A stretch of DNA of 64,000 nt, taken from Aquimarina algiphila (lineage in GTDB: Bacteria; Bacteroidota; Bacteroidia; Flavobacteriales; Flavobacteriaceae). The stretch lies in the NCBI RefSeq assembly GCF_007489275.1, contig NZ_VLNR01000002.1:1-64000 (forward strand), written 5' to 3'. A model generated the notes under the pieces. It did no database searches. It saw only the letters and a list, made by a program, of their open reading frames with translations, and was not told the DNA's origin. Shown piece by piece: positions 17,401-26,578 of this stretch. Positions within the stretch are counted from its first letter, which is position 1, and the number at the start of each line of letters is the position of its first letter. The position numbers and the translations under genes are program-made.

Positions 17401-18864
17401 ATGAAAATTGAAAAAATAAATACGCTGGGTCAATTAAAAAAAGAAGGATATAAAAGTATTTCCATTAAAGATGAACTTAGAAATAACCTGAGGACAAAAA
17501 TTGGCAATAAAGAAAAAACCTTTACAGGAATTCATGGTTATGAAAATACTGTGATTCCCGAATTAGAAAGAGCAATTCTTTCCAGGCATAATATTAATTT
17601 ACTGGGTCTAAGAGGTCAGGCAAAAACTCGTTTGGCAAGACAAATGATTAATTTGTTAGATGAATGGATTCCTATTGTAGATGGATCAGAAATTAATGAT
17701 GATCCTTTTAATCCTATTTCTAGATATGCGACTAATTTAATTGAAGAAAAGGGGGAGGATACCCCAATTAGCTGGTTACATAGATCAGAACGTTTTTCAG
17801 AGAAACTAGCTACTCCAGATGTTACCGTAGCAGATATTATAGGGGATGTGGATCCTATTAAAGCGGCTAACCTAAAATTAAGTTATGCCGATGATAGAGT
17901 AATTCATTTTGGGATGATTCCCAGAGCAAATAGAAGTATTTTTGTAATCAATGAATTACCAGATTTACAAGCACGTATTCAGGTAGCATTATTTAATATT
18001 TTGCAAGAAGGCGATATCCAGATTAGAGGATTTAAGCTGAGGCTACCCCTAGATATGCAATTTGTATTTACCGCAAATCCAGAAGATTATACTAATCGGG
18101 GAAGTATAGTAACACCATTGAAGGATAGGATTGGATCGCAAATCTTAACACATTATCCTGAAACAATAGAAGTGGCAAAAACAATAACGCAACAAGAAGC
18201 TAAGCTTGATGAGAGGCAAGCGGATTTGGTGTATGTACCGAATATAGCAAAAGACATATTAGAACAGATTAGTTTTCAAGCGAGAGAAAGTGAATTTATT
18301 GATCATAAAAGTGGTATAAGTGCAAGGATGAGTATTACTGCTTATGAAAATTTATTAAGTACAGCAGAATATCGAGCTTTGCAATCTGGAGATAGTACCA
18401 CTTTATTGCGTTTGAGTGATTTTATAGGTATTATTCCTGCAATCACTGGTAAAGTAGAGTTAGTATATGAAGGGGAGCAGGAGGGAGCTGCATCTGTAGC
18501 ACATTCTTTGATAGCAGATGCAATAAAAACATTGTTCCCGGATTATTTTCCTAATATAGAAAAATTAGAAAAGGAAGATTATGAAAGCCCTTATCAGGAA
18601 TTAATTAATTGGTTTTTTGAAGAAAGCGGGTTTGAATTATTGGATGATGTATCAGACGCAACATACAAGGAGAAACTAGATGTAATAGCACCACTTAATG
18701 ATCTAATCATAAAATATCAACCAGAATTGAGTAAAGAAGATAGCTATTTTATGAAAGAGTTCTTATTGTGGGGATTAGTAGAATTTAAAAAACTAAGCAA
18801 ATACAGGCTGTCAGAAGGATTTAGGTTTAAAGATCTTTACGGGAGTTATATCAGTGGTTTATAG
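17401..18864 (+). CDS. MoxR/magnesium-chelatase-like AAA+ ATPase
   Basis: A 487-residue AAA+ protein. The P-loop is GLRGQAKT (residues 69-76, Lys75), with Ala where the third Gly usually stands; the Walker B position reads FVINE (181-185), with Asn184 in place of the usual Asp. Sensor 1 is Asn226 (TANPEDYTNRG), and LKDRIG (Arg243) is the likely arginine finger. The INELPDL version is shared by a known subgroup of chelatase-like ATPases, so it is probably functional. It follows the VWA gene and converges on DUF1853 with only 7 bases between. Confidence 0.85.
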   Translation: MKIEKINTLGQLKKEGYKSISIKDELRNNLRTKIGNKEKTFTGIHGYENTVIPELERAILSRHNINLLGLRGQAKTRLARQMINLLDEWIPIVDGSEINDDPFNPISRYATNLIEEKGEDTPISWLHRSERFSEKLATPDVTVADIIGDVDPIKAANLKLSYADDRVIHFGMIPRANRSIFVINELPDLQARIQVALFNILQEGDIQIRGFKLRLPLDMQFVFTANPEDYTNRGSIVTPLKDRIGSQILTHYPETIEVAKTITQQEAKLDERQADLVYVPNIAKDILEQISFQARESEFIDHKSGISARMSITAYENLLSTAEYRALQSGDSTTLLRLSDFIGIIPAITGKVELVYEGEQEGAASVAHSLIADAIKTLFPDYFPNIEKLEKEDYESPYQELINWFFEESGFELLDDVSDATYKEKLDVIAPLNDLIIKYQPELSKEDSYFMKEFLLWGLVEFKKLSKYRLSEGFRFKDLYGSYISGL

Positions 18865-18871
18865 TATATAT

Positions 18872-19696
18872 TTACCACCAAACAACAAAGAATCGTGCAT
18901 AAGAATCTTCATTTTCTTTCATCCAAAGAAGTGGAGATTTTTTTTGTAAAAGAGGGGTTTGTATTTGTGGTAAGATTTCTTCAAAAGAAAACCATGTATT
19001 GCAATATTTTGGATTAGAAATCCAATCTTTTTTTTGTGGTATATAGAATTGATAATTACCATATTGTTCATCAGTAAAAGCATTTGATTTTTCCCAAAAA
19101 CCAACAATACAGTTATTGTTTATCATAGGGAAAGTGTGATGTTTTAGCGTAATAGGAACAAACAAATATGATATAAAACAAGCTTGTTGATTGATTTTTG
19201 ATACATCAAGCTGCAGGTTTTCTAAAATAGGTTTGGTTTCTTTTTTATACAGTAGAGGAAACTGTTTTAAAGTTAGTTTTTTTACTTTTTGGAGTAATGA
19301 ATCTTTTCTATTTGGACCAATCCAAGTCTCAAGTCCATCTCCTAGAGTGGTGTCATAAAGATAAAATTTACAAACTAATTCTATATGTAATACTTTGTTT
19401 TGTTGAAGATCTTTAACGATAAAATCTAACTCTCCTATTGTAATTTTATGATCGAATACCTGAATGTTTTTTGCAAGAAGATCATATCGATCGGATGAAG
19501 TTATACAATATTCAAAAAAGTGCTCTACGCGTTTTCCTAAAACCTCATTTTCCCCAATATTAATTTGTACAATTTCAGGATGAATAGCATTTTTGATTAA
19601 TTCTTCAAAATTAAAAATAGAGAATTCACATGATGTCCCACTATTCCATAAAGAAGTACTGTTTAAAAAACTCAGGTACTGATGTTTGAGAGACAT
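18872..19696 (-). CDS. DUF1853 family protein
   Basis: A 274-residue cytoplasmic protein of the DUF1853 family. Typical features are the RVEHFFEYCI segment near residue 55, the GELDFIVKD and HIELVCKFYLY segments (Glu and Lys of a PD-(D/E)xK-like core) and LETWIGPNRKDSL. Family function is unknown; the E-L-D-F-I-V...H-I-E-L-V-C-K pattern resembles a nuclease-like fold but this is inference. Its ATG directly follows the stop of the upstream hybrid kinase (TAGATG), so it is co-transcribed with it. Confidence 0.85.
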   Translation of the reverse strand: MSLKHQYLSFLNSTSLWNSGTSCEFSIFNFEELIKNAIHPEIVQINIGENEVLGKRVEHFFEYCITSSDRYDLLAKNIQVFDHKITIGELDFIVKDLQQNKVLHIELVCKFYLYDTTLGDGLETWIGPNRKDSLLQKVKKLTLKQFPLLYKKETKPILENLQLDVSKINQQACFISYLFVPITLKHHTFPMINNNCIVGFWEKSNAFTDEQYGNYQFYIPQKKDWISNPKYCNTWFSFEEILPQIQTPLLQKKSPLLWMKENEDSYARFFVVWW

Positions 19697-21775
19697 CTAG
19701 GTCAATTTTGATTTAGTAAATACAGAAAAGTACTTGTTAATAATTGGCTTTAAGATTTTTCTATCTACAGGTTTAGAGACAAAATCATCACATCCAGCCT
19801 CTAATGCTTTTTCTATATCTTCTTCTGTTGAATATGCCGTTTGTGCAACTATAGGAAGACCAGGTCTCATTTTTTTTATTTTCCTTGTTGCAGTATATCC
19901 ATCCATGATAGGCATTCTTATATCCATTAATACTAAATCTATAAGAGTATTATTCTCACAAATATCTACAGCTTCTTTACCATTTTCAGCACGATGAATA
20001 ACAAATTTATATCCTTTCATTTTTGATAAAATGGTTTTAAGAAATAAGAAGTTAATGTCTCCATCTTCGACAATTAAAATAACCTGCTTGATTGGGATAT
20101 CCATTTTCACTTCAGAAGTATCAGAAACAGTATCTTTATTAGGATCAATGATAGGCTGATAGGGAATTGTTAATTTAAAAGTAGATCCTTTATTGAGCAT
20201 CGACGTGAATGAAATATTTCCATGAATCAATTTTGCGTTTTTTAAAGCAATGGATAATCCTAATCCAAGTCCGTCATAGCTTTTTGTTACTTCTTTTTCA
20301 GATTGAGAAAAATTTCTAAAGATTAATTCCTGGTCTTGTGGTTTAATGCCAATACCGGTATCAATAATCTTAATAAGGATTTGATTATCTATAATTTCAC
20401 AAGAGATTTCAATAATACCTTTGTTTGTAAATTTGATCGCATTATCAATAAGGTTATATAAAATTTTATTGATTTTTAACTTATCCATTAATATAATTCC
20501 TTGATCATCAGTCAGAGAATTATTAAGGTAAATTGCAATATTTTTAAGGATGGCTTTGCTTTGAAAATTTGAGAATAGTTTTTGCAATAGATCATTAAGA
20601 TTCATTTCTTCAAAACGAACCTCGACCTGATTGGTTTCTAATTTTGATATTTCAATAATATCATCTATTATATTGATGAGTTGATTGCTACTATCTATAA
20701 TAATTTTTGAATATTCTTTTTGTTTCTCGGGAGTGATTTTTGGATCATTAATTAATTCTGAAAAACCAATAATACCATTCATTGGGGTACGTACTTCATG
20801 AGAAATATTATGAATAAATGCTGTTTTTAATTTGTTACTTTCTTCTGCACGTTCTTTTGCTATATTCAATTCTTTGGTTTTTTGTCTAATTAAGTACTTA
20901 AGATATCGATTAAGTAGAAGAATTATAATAAGAGAAAGAAGGATAATCCCTGTAAGTATTATCCAAAAACTTGGTTTTTTATAAAATGGAATAATTGCAT
21001 GATATAACCAGCTGTCAAAAATAATTTCCTTTTCATCATCGGTTATGCTTTTGGTGGTTTTTGAAAAAATTTGATTAAGTATCTCATTGTCTTTCTGCAC
21101 CGCAATGCTAGGAGTATAATTGTATTTTGTCTCAGAAACTATTTTAAGATTATCCAGATTTTCTGTATTAATCAAATAATTAGCGACTGCTTTAGGACCA
21201 ATGTAGGCATGGTACTTTCCTGAACTTACTTGCCGTAAACAAGTAATACCATCAATTTCTGTCGAAACAATAAGGTTTTTTTCTTTTTCTTTAAGAATTT
21301 CATGTATGCCATAGTCTTTAGGAACTGCTATGGTTTTATCATAAAAATCTTTCAGATTTGATCCATAAGATGAATCTTTTCTAGTTATAATTGAATAAGG
21401 GGACTCAAAGAGTTTAGAATAAAATTCAAGGTAAGAACTACGCTTCTTGGTTTCTTGAATTTCTAATATGATATCAATTTTATTACTTTTTGCATCATTT
21501 AATAATCGCTCCCAATTGGTATATAATTTTTTTTGAAACTTATGATCTATTTTGTTCTCGATCAGTGTGAGATAATCGATCAAAATACCATCTATTTTTT
21601 CGTTTTCATTAATGAATTGATATGGGGCGTAATATGGAAATACACCAACAGAAATACTATCATTGGCTTGTAACCAATTTTTTTCATCTTCTGTAAGTAT
21701 TTGAGATTTAGAACAAGAAAAGATACCTATTAAAGCAAGTGATAAAGGAAAAACATATTGTATTTTTTTTGGCAT
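19697..21775 (-). CDS. Hybrid histidine kinase with solute-binding sensor domain (copy 1)
   Basis: A 692-residue sensor kinase. It opens with a lipoprotein-type signal (ALIGIFSC, Cys21), then an SBP_bac_3 periplasmic binding domain (about 30-260), a membrane helix (268-290), HisKA with His326 (HNISHEVRTPMNG), an ATPase domain with N box NLIDNAIKFT and G boxes DTGIGI and GLGLGLS, and a C-terminal receiver with Asp618 (LVLMDIRMP). There is no PAS, Hpt or DNA-binding domain, so a separate phosphotransfer partner is needed. A paralogue of identical length lies just upstream. Ligand unknown; the sensor family binds amino acids or similar solutes. Confidence 0.9.
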   Translation of the reverse strand: MPKKIQYVFPLSLALIGIFSCSKSQILTEDEKNWLQANDSISVGVFPYYAPYQFINENEKIDGILIDYLTLIENKIDHKFQKKLYTNWERLLNDAKSNKIDIILEIQETKKRSSYLEFYSKLFESPYSIITRKDSSYGSNLKDFYDKTIAVPKDYGIHEILKEKEKNLIVSTEIDGITCLRQVSSGKYHAYIGPKAVANYLINTENLDNLKIVSETKYNYTPSIAVQKDNEILNQIFSKTTKSITDDEKEIIFDSWLYHAIIPFYKKPSFWIILTGIILLSLIIILLLNRYLKYLIRQKTKELNIAKERAEESNKLKTAFIHNISHEVRTPMNGIIGFSELINDPKITPEKQKEYSKIIIDSSNQLINIIDDIIEISKLETNQVEVRFEEMNLNDLLQKLFSNFQSKAILKNIAIYLNNSLTDDQGIILMDKLKINKILYNLIDNAIKFTNKGIIEISCEIIDNQILIKIIDTGIGIKPQDQELIFRNFSQSEKEVTKSYDGLGLGLSIALKNAKLIHGNISFTSMLNKGSTFKLTIPYQPIIDPNKDTVSDTSEVKMDIPIKQVILIVEDGDINFLFLKTILSKMKGYKFVIHRAENGKEAVDICENNTLIDLVLMDIRMPIMDGYTATRKIKKMRPGLPIVAQTAYSTEEDIEKALEAGCDDFVSKPVDRKILKPIINKYFSVFTKSKLT

Positions 21776-21884
21776 AGTAGTTAGCTAAATATCCATTACT
21801 TTTTCTCTCCCTCATTACTAAAGATACTATTTAATAGGAACACTATCAAAAAAAGAACAATCTTATTTTACAAAACGAATACTA

Positions 21885-23963
21885 TCATAGTGTTTTTGAA
21901 GAAGTTGATGTTAGATACTTTTTCAGAATTTTACTAGTAATTTTTGGGTCCAAAGGTTTTGAAATAAAATCGTCACACCCGGCAGCAAGAGCATTCTTAA
22001 TATCTTTATTTGTTGAATAGGCGGTTTGTGCGATAACAGGAAGTTCGGGGTGTGATTTTTTAATTAATCTTGTAGCTTCATAACCATCCATTTCAGGCAT
22101 TTTTATATCCATAAAAACGAGATCTATATCCTTGTTTTTTTTACAAAATGCAACAGCTTCTTTACCATTTTTTGCGCGATGAATAACAAAATTGAAATCC
22201 TCCATCTTCATTAATATAGTCTTGAGAAATAAAAAATTGACTTCACCATCTTCTGCAATGAGAATGATATATTCTTTGAGATTTGTTTCTAAAGACTTAG
22301 GGGCTGTTTTAAGTCCAAAATTCTTAGAGGTTATAGACGTATAAGGAAGCTCAAGTCTAAACTTAGATCCTTTATCAGGAATGGAAGAAAATGATAATTT
22401 GCCTCCCATTAAAGCAGTATTTTCTTTAGCAATAGTCAATCCAAGTCCAAGTCCTCCATATTTTTCGGATATTTGGTTTTTTGATTGAGAGAAACTCTTA
22501 AATATACGATGTTGGTCTTTTAATTCAATTCCTATTCCAGAATCTCTTACAGTAATAATTAAAGAATCGTTTTGTATTGCACATGAAACTAATATACCCC
22601 CTTTTTTAGTAAATTTGATTGCATTTTGAATAAGACCATTGATGATCTTTTTCAATTTAGATTTATCAATAATGATAAAACGTTGTTGATTTGTAAGATT
22701 ATTATTAAGAATAAGAGTAATTCCTTTTTTCTTTGCTTTAGTTTCAAAAGTAGAAAAAGTGTTATCTAATAGATAAAAAAGATCAGTTTCTTCGGCATGA
22801 ATATTAACAAGTTTAGTTTGTAATTCTGAAATCTCGAGTATACTATCCATGCTATGAATTAATTGTCTACTACTGTCTACTATAATATCAATATATTTAG
22901 CTTTTTCTATTGAAGATACCCCGGGTTCTTTTAGGAGTTTAGAGAACCCAATAATACCATTCATCGGAGTACGGATTTCATGTGATATATTATTAATAAA
23001 AGCTGTCTTTAATTGATTATCTTTTTCTGCAAGATCTTTTGTAATTCTTAAAGCTTTTGTTTTTTGGCTAACTATATATCCCAAGTAAAAATTAATGCAT
23101 CCAACACCTATTGCCCCTAATAGCATAAAAAAGAAAAAAGGAAACCAGAAATTTGTCTTCTTATAAAATGGTTTTGTTTCTATATAAAGCCAATTTTCTA
23201 TTATACTTTGTTTTTCTTCATGAGAGATATTATGAATTGCTTTTTGAATAATAGAATTAAGTATAGTGTTATTCTTGCTTACGGCAATTCCTGGTTTATA
23301 TGCTAATTCGGTTTCTGAAACAATTTCTAAATTGTTTAAATCCTTATTCTTAATAAGATAATTAATAACAGCTTTTGGACCAATAGATGCATCATATGTT
23401 CCTGAATTTAATTTTTGAAGACAAGTCAAATCATTGCCATCTTCAACAAAATTAAACAAAGGATACTTTTGCTTTAAATTTTCAAAAATTGCATAATCTT
23501 CTGGAACGGTAATTATTTTGTTTTTAAAATCACTAATCTTACTTCCATTATAAGTGCCCTTTCTAGCTACAATTACATGTTTTGACCTAAAGGATTCTGC
23601 ATAAAAGTTTAAATAAGTTTCTCTATTTTTGGTAGATTGCATTTGCATAATAAGATCTACTTCACCGTTTTGTGCATCTTTCATTAATTCTGGCCAATCC
23701 AAGTAATATTTTCTTTGAAATTTATAGCCTATTTTTTCTTCTATTAAAGCTACATATTCTACAAAAACACCAACAATAGTGTCGTCATCATTGATGAATT
23801 CATAAGGAGGGTAATACGGGAAAGACGCAATGGCAATGCTATCATTTTGTGCTAACCATTTTTTTTCCATATCCGTTAATATCTCTCTCTTAGAACAAGA
23901 GAAAAACAGAACTGAACATAGTAAAAAGACAAGGGGGATAAGAAATATTTTCTTATTAGACAT
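21885..23963 (-). CDS. Hybrid histidine kinase with solute-binding sensor domain (copy 2)
   Basis: A 692-residue paralogue of the next gene, with the same domain order and length: lipoprotein-like signal (SVLFFSC, Cys23), SBP_bac_3 domain, membrane helix near 271-293, HisKA His328 (NNISHEIRTPMNG), ATPase with GLIQNAIKFT and GLGLGLT, receiver Asp619 (LVFMDIKMP). The two copies differ at many residues, mainly in the sensor and linker regions, so this is an old tandem duplication. All catalytic residues are intact in both. The 109-base gap between them holds no clear terminator, so they may be co-transcribed. Confidence 0.9.
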   Translation of the reverse strand: MSNKKIFLIPLVFLLCSVLFFSCSKREILTDMEKKWLAQNDSIAIASFPYYPPYEFINDDDTIVGVFVEYVALIEEKIGYKFQRKYYLDWPELMKDAQNGEVDLIMQMQSTKNRETYLNFYAESFRSKHVIVARKGTYNGSKISDFKNKIITVPEDYAIFENLKQKYPLFNFVEDGNDLTCLQKLNSGTYDASIGPKAVINYLIKNKDLNNLEIVSETELAYKPGIAVSKNNTILNSIIQKAIHNISHEEKQSIIENWLYIETKPFYKKTNFWFPFFFFMLLGAIGVGCINFYLGYIVSQKTKALRITKDLAEKDNQLKTAFINNISHEIRTPMNGIIGFSKLLKEPGVSSIEKAKYIDIIVDSSRQLIHSMDSILEISELQTKLVNIHAEETDLFYLLDNTFSTFETKAKKKGITLILNNNLTNQQRFIIIDKSKLKKIINGLIQNAIKFTKKGGILVSCAIQNDSLIITVRDSGIGIELKDQHRIFKSFSQSKNQISEKYGGLGLGLTIAKENTALMGGKLSFSSIPDKGSKFRLELPYTSITSKNFGLKTAPKSLETNLKEYIILIAEDGEVNFLFLKTILMKMEDFNFVIHRAKNGKEAVAFCKKNKDIDLVFMDIKMPEMDGYEATRLIKKSHPELPVIAQTAYSTNKDIKNALAAGCDDFISKPLDPKITSKILKKYLTSTSSKTL

Positions 23964-24043
23964 TTAAATACAATCTTATAAAACAATGATAGTGATCTTG
24001 TTAAAGATAGTATAATGATAATATTTTAAAAAATTTAAGTTGA

Positions 24044-25054
24044 TTATTTATTTATTTCGGTGCCATCAGGGTATAATGCAAACCTACCTTTTGACGGTGA
24101 ATGTACATGATCATAACCAGACCAAGGCCAGCCTCCAAATTCAGTTTGTTGATATTCTTGGATAGCTTCTCTAATTTCTATTTGACTATTCATAACAAAT
24201 GGCCCATGTTTTACTACAGGCTCATTAATAGGCTTGCCTTGTAACATTAATAAGTGTCCCTCTGAAGCGGTATTTTTAATAGTTATTTCCTGATCAGATT
24301 CTAAAATGATTTCATGATGAACAGGTATAGTATATTCTTCTGCGATAATTTCTTTTCCTTTAAAGAAATATAATGACCTGTTAAGCCCACTAGAAGCTTT
24401 TGGAAAAGTGTAGATTGCGTTAGGGGCCATTTTTATAGTCCATATGGCTACTTCGTTTTGAGGATCTGCCGCCCAGGATTCTGGTGCAGGTTCTGGAGCG
24501 GTTTTATTATTTAGACTCCCTGCGATTAATGTAATCTCAGTATTGTTTTTGTGCTCATCCATTACATTAATTTTTGGAATTTCCTCATTCCACAACATTT
24601 TAAAATGAGGCGTCACCATTTTTTTATTTCTGGGAAGGTTAAGCCAAATTTGAAATAATAGAAATGGATTTTCTTCTTTTGTATTTAATAATGGAAACAT
24701 TTCAGAATGTTGTACACCTTTACCTGCTGTCATCCATTGTACATCGCCATTTCCAAAACGTCCTGCAGCTCCTAAGGAATCAGAGTGATCTACTAATCCT
24801 TTTTGCACAATAGTAACAGTCTCAAAACCTCTGTGAGGATGTGCGGGAAAACCTGGTATTTTAGTACCATGATACATACGCCATCCATCTTTTGGAGTGA
24901 AATCTTGACCAATGTTCCTTCCTTCAAGTGAAGCATCGGGTCCTAATTGTCCATTTCCCTTGGGATATTGATCTTCATGATATGCACAAAATAAAAAAGG
25001 GTCACTGGTTTCCCAGGGAAAGCCTAAAGGTTTGATTTTTTTTATAGCACTCAT
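24044..25054 (-). CDS. Pirin family protein
   Basis: A 336-residue bicupin of the pirin family. The N-terminal cupin has the metal-binding sequence [10 protein letters not shown] with a further His-x-x-Glu in [10 protein letters not shown], and the pirin signature [13 protein letters not shown]. The C-terminal cupin follows from about residue 200 with a pirin-type [12 protein letters not shown]. Bacterial pirins can oxidise flavonols or bind regulators; the role here is not known. It is the last gene of the five-gene operon, three bases after the S10 peptidase. Confidence 0.9.
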   Translation of the reverse strand: MSAIKKIKPLGFPWETSDPFLFCAYHEDQYPKGNGQLGPDASLEGRNIGQDFTPKDGWRMYHGTKIPGFPAHPHRGFETVTIVQKGLVDHSDSLGAAGRFGNGDVQWMTAGKGVQHSEMFPLLNTKEENPFLLFQIWLNLPRNKKMVTPHFKMLWNEEIPKINVMDEHKNNTEITLIAGSLNNKTAPEPAPESWAADPQNEVAIWTIKMAPNAIYTFPKASSGLNRSLYFFKGKEIIAEEYTIPVHHEIILESDQEITIKNTASEGHLLMLQGKPINEPVVKHGPFVMNSQIEIREAIQEYQQTEFGGWPWSGYDHVHSPSKGRFALYPDGTEINK

Positions 25055-25057
25055 AAG

Positions 25058-26554
25058 TTAGTATTTTGATCCTTTACTAATGTTAGATGATGATTTGGTT
25101 ATAAATGCTCTAATGTCCTCATTAGCCTGAATTAGATCCTCATTACGTAGATACATCATATGTCCGCTACGATATCCTTTAAAACTAAGACGATTGGTAA
25201 GTTTTCCGTTAGCGTTTAATTGCCACATAACATATTTAGCATTAAAATAAGTGGTTGCTCCATCATAATAACCAGATTGTATCATGGTATGAAGATTGGC
25301 ATTCATTGCCATTGCTTTTCGTAAATTTTTTCCGGTATGATTACCTTTACTTCTATCCCAGGGTCTAACCGGACCAAACATATTGTATTTTAAATCTGTT
25401 TTAAATTTTAGTTCCTGGCTGTAGTAATAGTTTATAGCTGGAGTAAATGCATGAAGCCACGAGGTCAATTCACTATTGTAGTCTGGGTTCTCTCCGGCTT
25501 CTTTGATATCCATTCCTTTATAACGAGAATCTAACCTACCAATCGTATATCCTTCCTTGTCGCGCAAAAGATCTTTCCAAAAATAAGATTTTGGTACTTC
25601 TAGATTATGTTGACGAATTGTTTTTTTGGAAAGACCAGAATAGTAGGACATCTTAGCAATCACTTCTTCTTTTTTAGAAGTATCAAGATATCCACTTTTT
25701 ATGATTGATGGTAATAACTCATTGATTGTATATTGTTCGACTTCTGGTAAAACCTCTAATAAATCTTTGCTTTGAAGTTCAGAAGGAAGCATTTTATGAT
25801 ACCATGCAGCGGCAGCAAAATAAGGAAGGCGATTCACCACTTCTACTGGGCCAGCAAATTTGAAACCAATTTCGGTGGGAGAGACCAATATCACCCCGTT
25901 AAGATACATCCATTGACGATTTTGAAGTTCTAGAGCTAAACCAGAAACCCTTGTGGTTCCATAGCTCTCTCCTATAAGATATTTTGGAGATCTCCAACGA
26001 TTATTTCGAGTAACAAAGGTATTGATCCAATCTGCAAGATATTTTACATCTTCATTTACTCCGAAAAACAATTTTTTATCAGGCATTTTTCCATCCTCAC
26101 CTGGGGTCATTCTAGAATATCCTGTATTTACAGGATTTACAAATACAATATCTGCAACATCTAGTACAGAATTTGGATTAGATTTAATACCGTATGGTTG
26201 TATAGGGAATCCTTCATTATCAATTTTAAGAATACGTGGACCGGTATATGCGATATGCATCCAAACTGAAGCAGAACCAGGGCCTCCATTGAACGATATC
26301 AATAATGGTCGGTTTTCATCATTTTTGACATCTGATTTTTTATAATAGGTATAGCACAGAGATGCAATTGGCATTCCGGCTTCATCCCATACAGGCTGAA
26401 AACCAACAGTTGCGGTATAAGGAATTGTTTTTCCTTTTATCGTGGTGCTATGTGAAGTGACTATGGTTGTATCAATAGGAGTTTTTATATGCTGAGCTTC
26501 TGCAGAAATTGAAAAAACAAATACAATTGATAATAAAGAAAATATGGTTTTCAT
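25058..26554 (-). CDS. S10 serine carboxypeptidase-like protein, exported
   Basis: A 498-residue exported peptidase with a signal peptide (MKTIFSLLSIVFVFSISAEA). The S10 fold is shown by the oxyanion segment FNGGPGSASVWMH near residue 90, the nucleophile in IGESYGTTR near residue 195, and the C-terminal KGYRSGHMMYLR with the catalytic His. It should remove C-terminal residues from peptides in the periplasm. It stands between an amidohydrolase (24-base gap) and the pirin gene in the operon, fitting a peptide-processing role. Confidence 0.9.
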   Translation of the reverse strand: MKTIFSLLSIVFVFSISAEAQHIKTPIDTTIVTSHSTTIKGKTIPYTATVGFQPVWDEAGMPIASLCYTYYKKSDVKNDENRPLLISFNGGPGSASVWMHIAYTGPRILKIDNEGFPIQPYGIKSNPNSVLDVADIVFVNPVNTGYSRMTPGEDGKMPDKKLFFGVNEDVKYLADWINTFVTRNNRWRSPKYLIGESYGTTRVSGLALELQNRQWMYLNGVILVSPTEIGFKFAGPVEVVNRLPYFAAAAWYHKMLPSELQSKDLLEVLPEVEQYTINELLPSIIKSGYLDTSKKEEVIAKMSYYSGLSKKTIRQHNLEVPKSYFWKDLLRDKEGYTIGRLDSRYKGMDIKEAGENPDYNSELTSWLHAFTPAINYYYSQELKFKTDLKYNMFGPVRPWDRSKGNHTGKNLRKAMAMNANLHTMIQSGYYDGATTYFNAKYVMWQLNANGKLTNRLSFKGYRSGHMMYLRNEDLIQANEDIRAFITKSSSNISKGSKY

Positions 26555-26578
26555 TTTGAAATATAATAATGGTTATCC

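Noticed and set aside
16217-18864. Magnesium chelatase for chlorophyll or cobalamin metal insertion
   Set aside because: No large chelatase subunit or tetrapyrrole gene is present, and VWA/MoxR-like pairs have many other uses.
19697-23963. Tandem 692-residue kinases as an assembly duplication
   Set aside because: The copies differ at many residues throughout, including the sensor domain, so the duplication is old and real.
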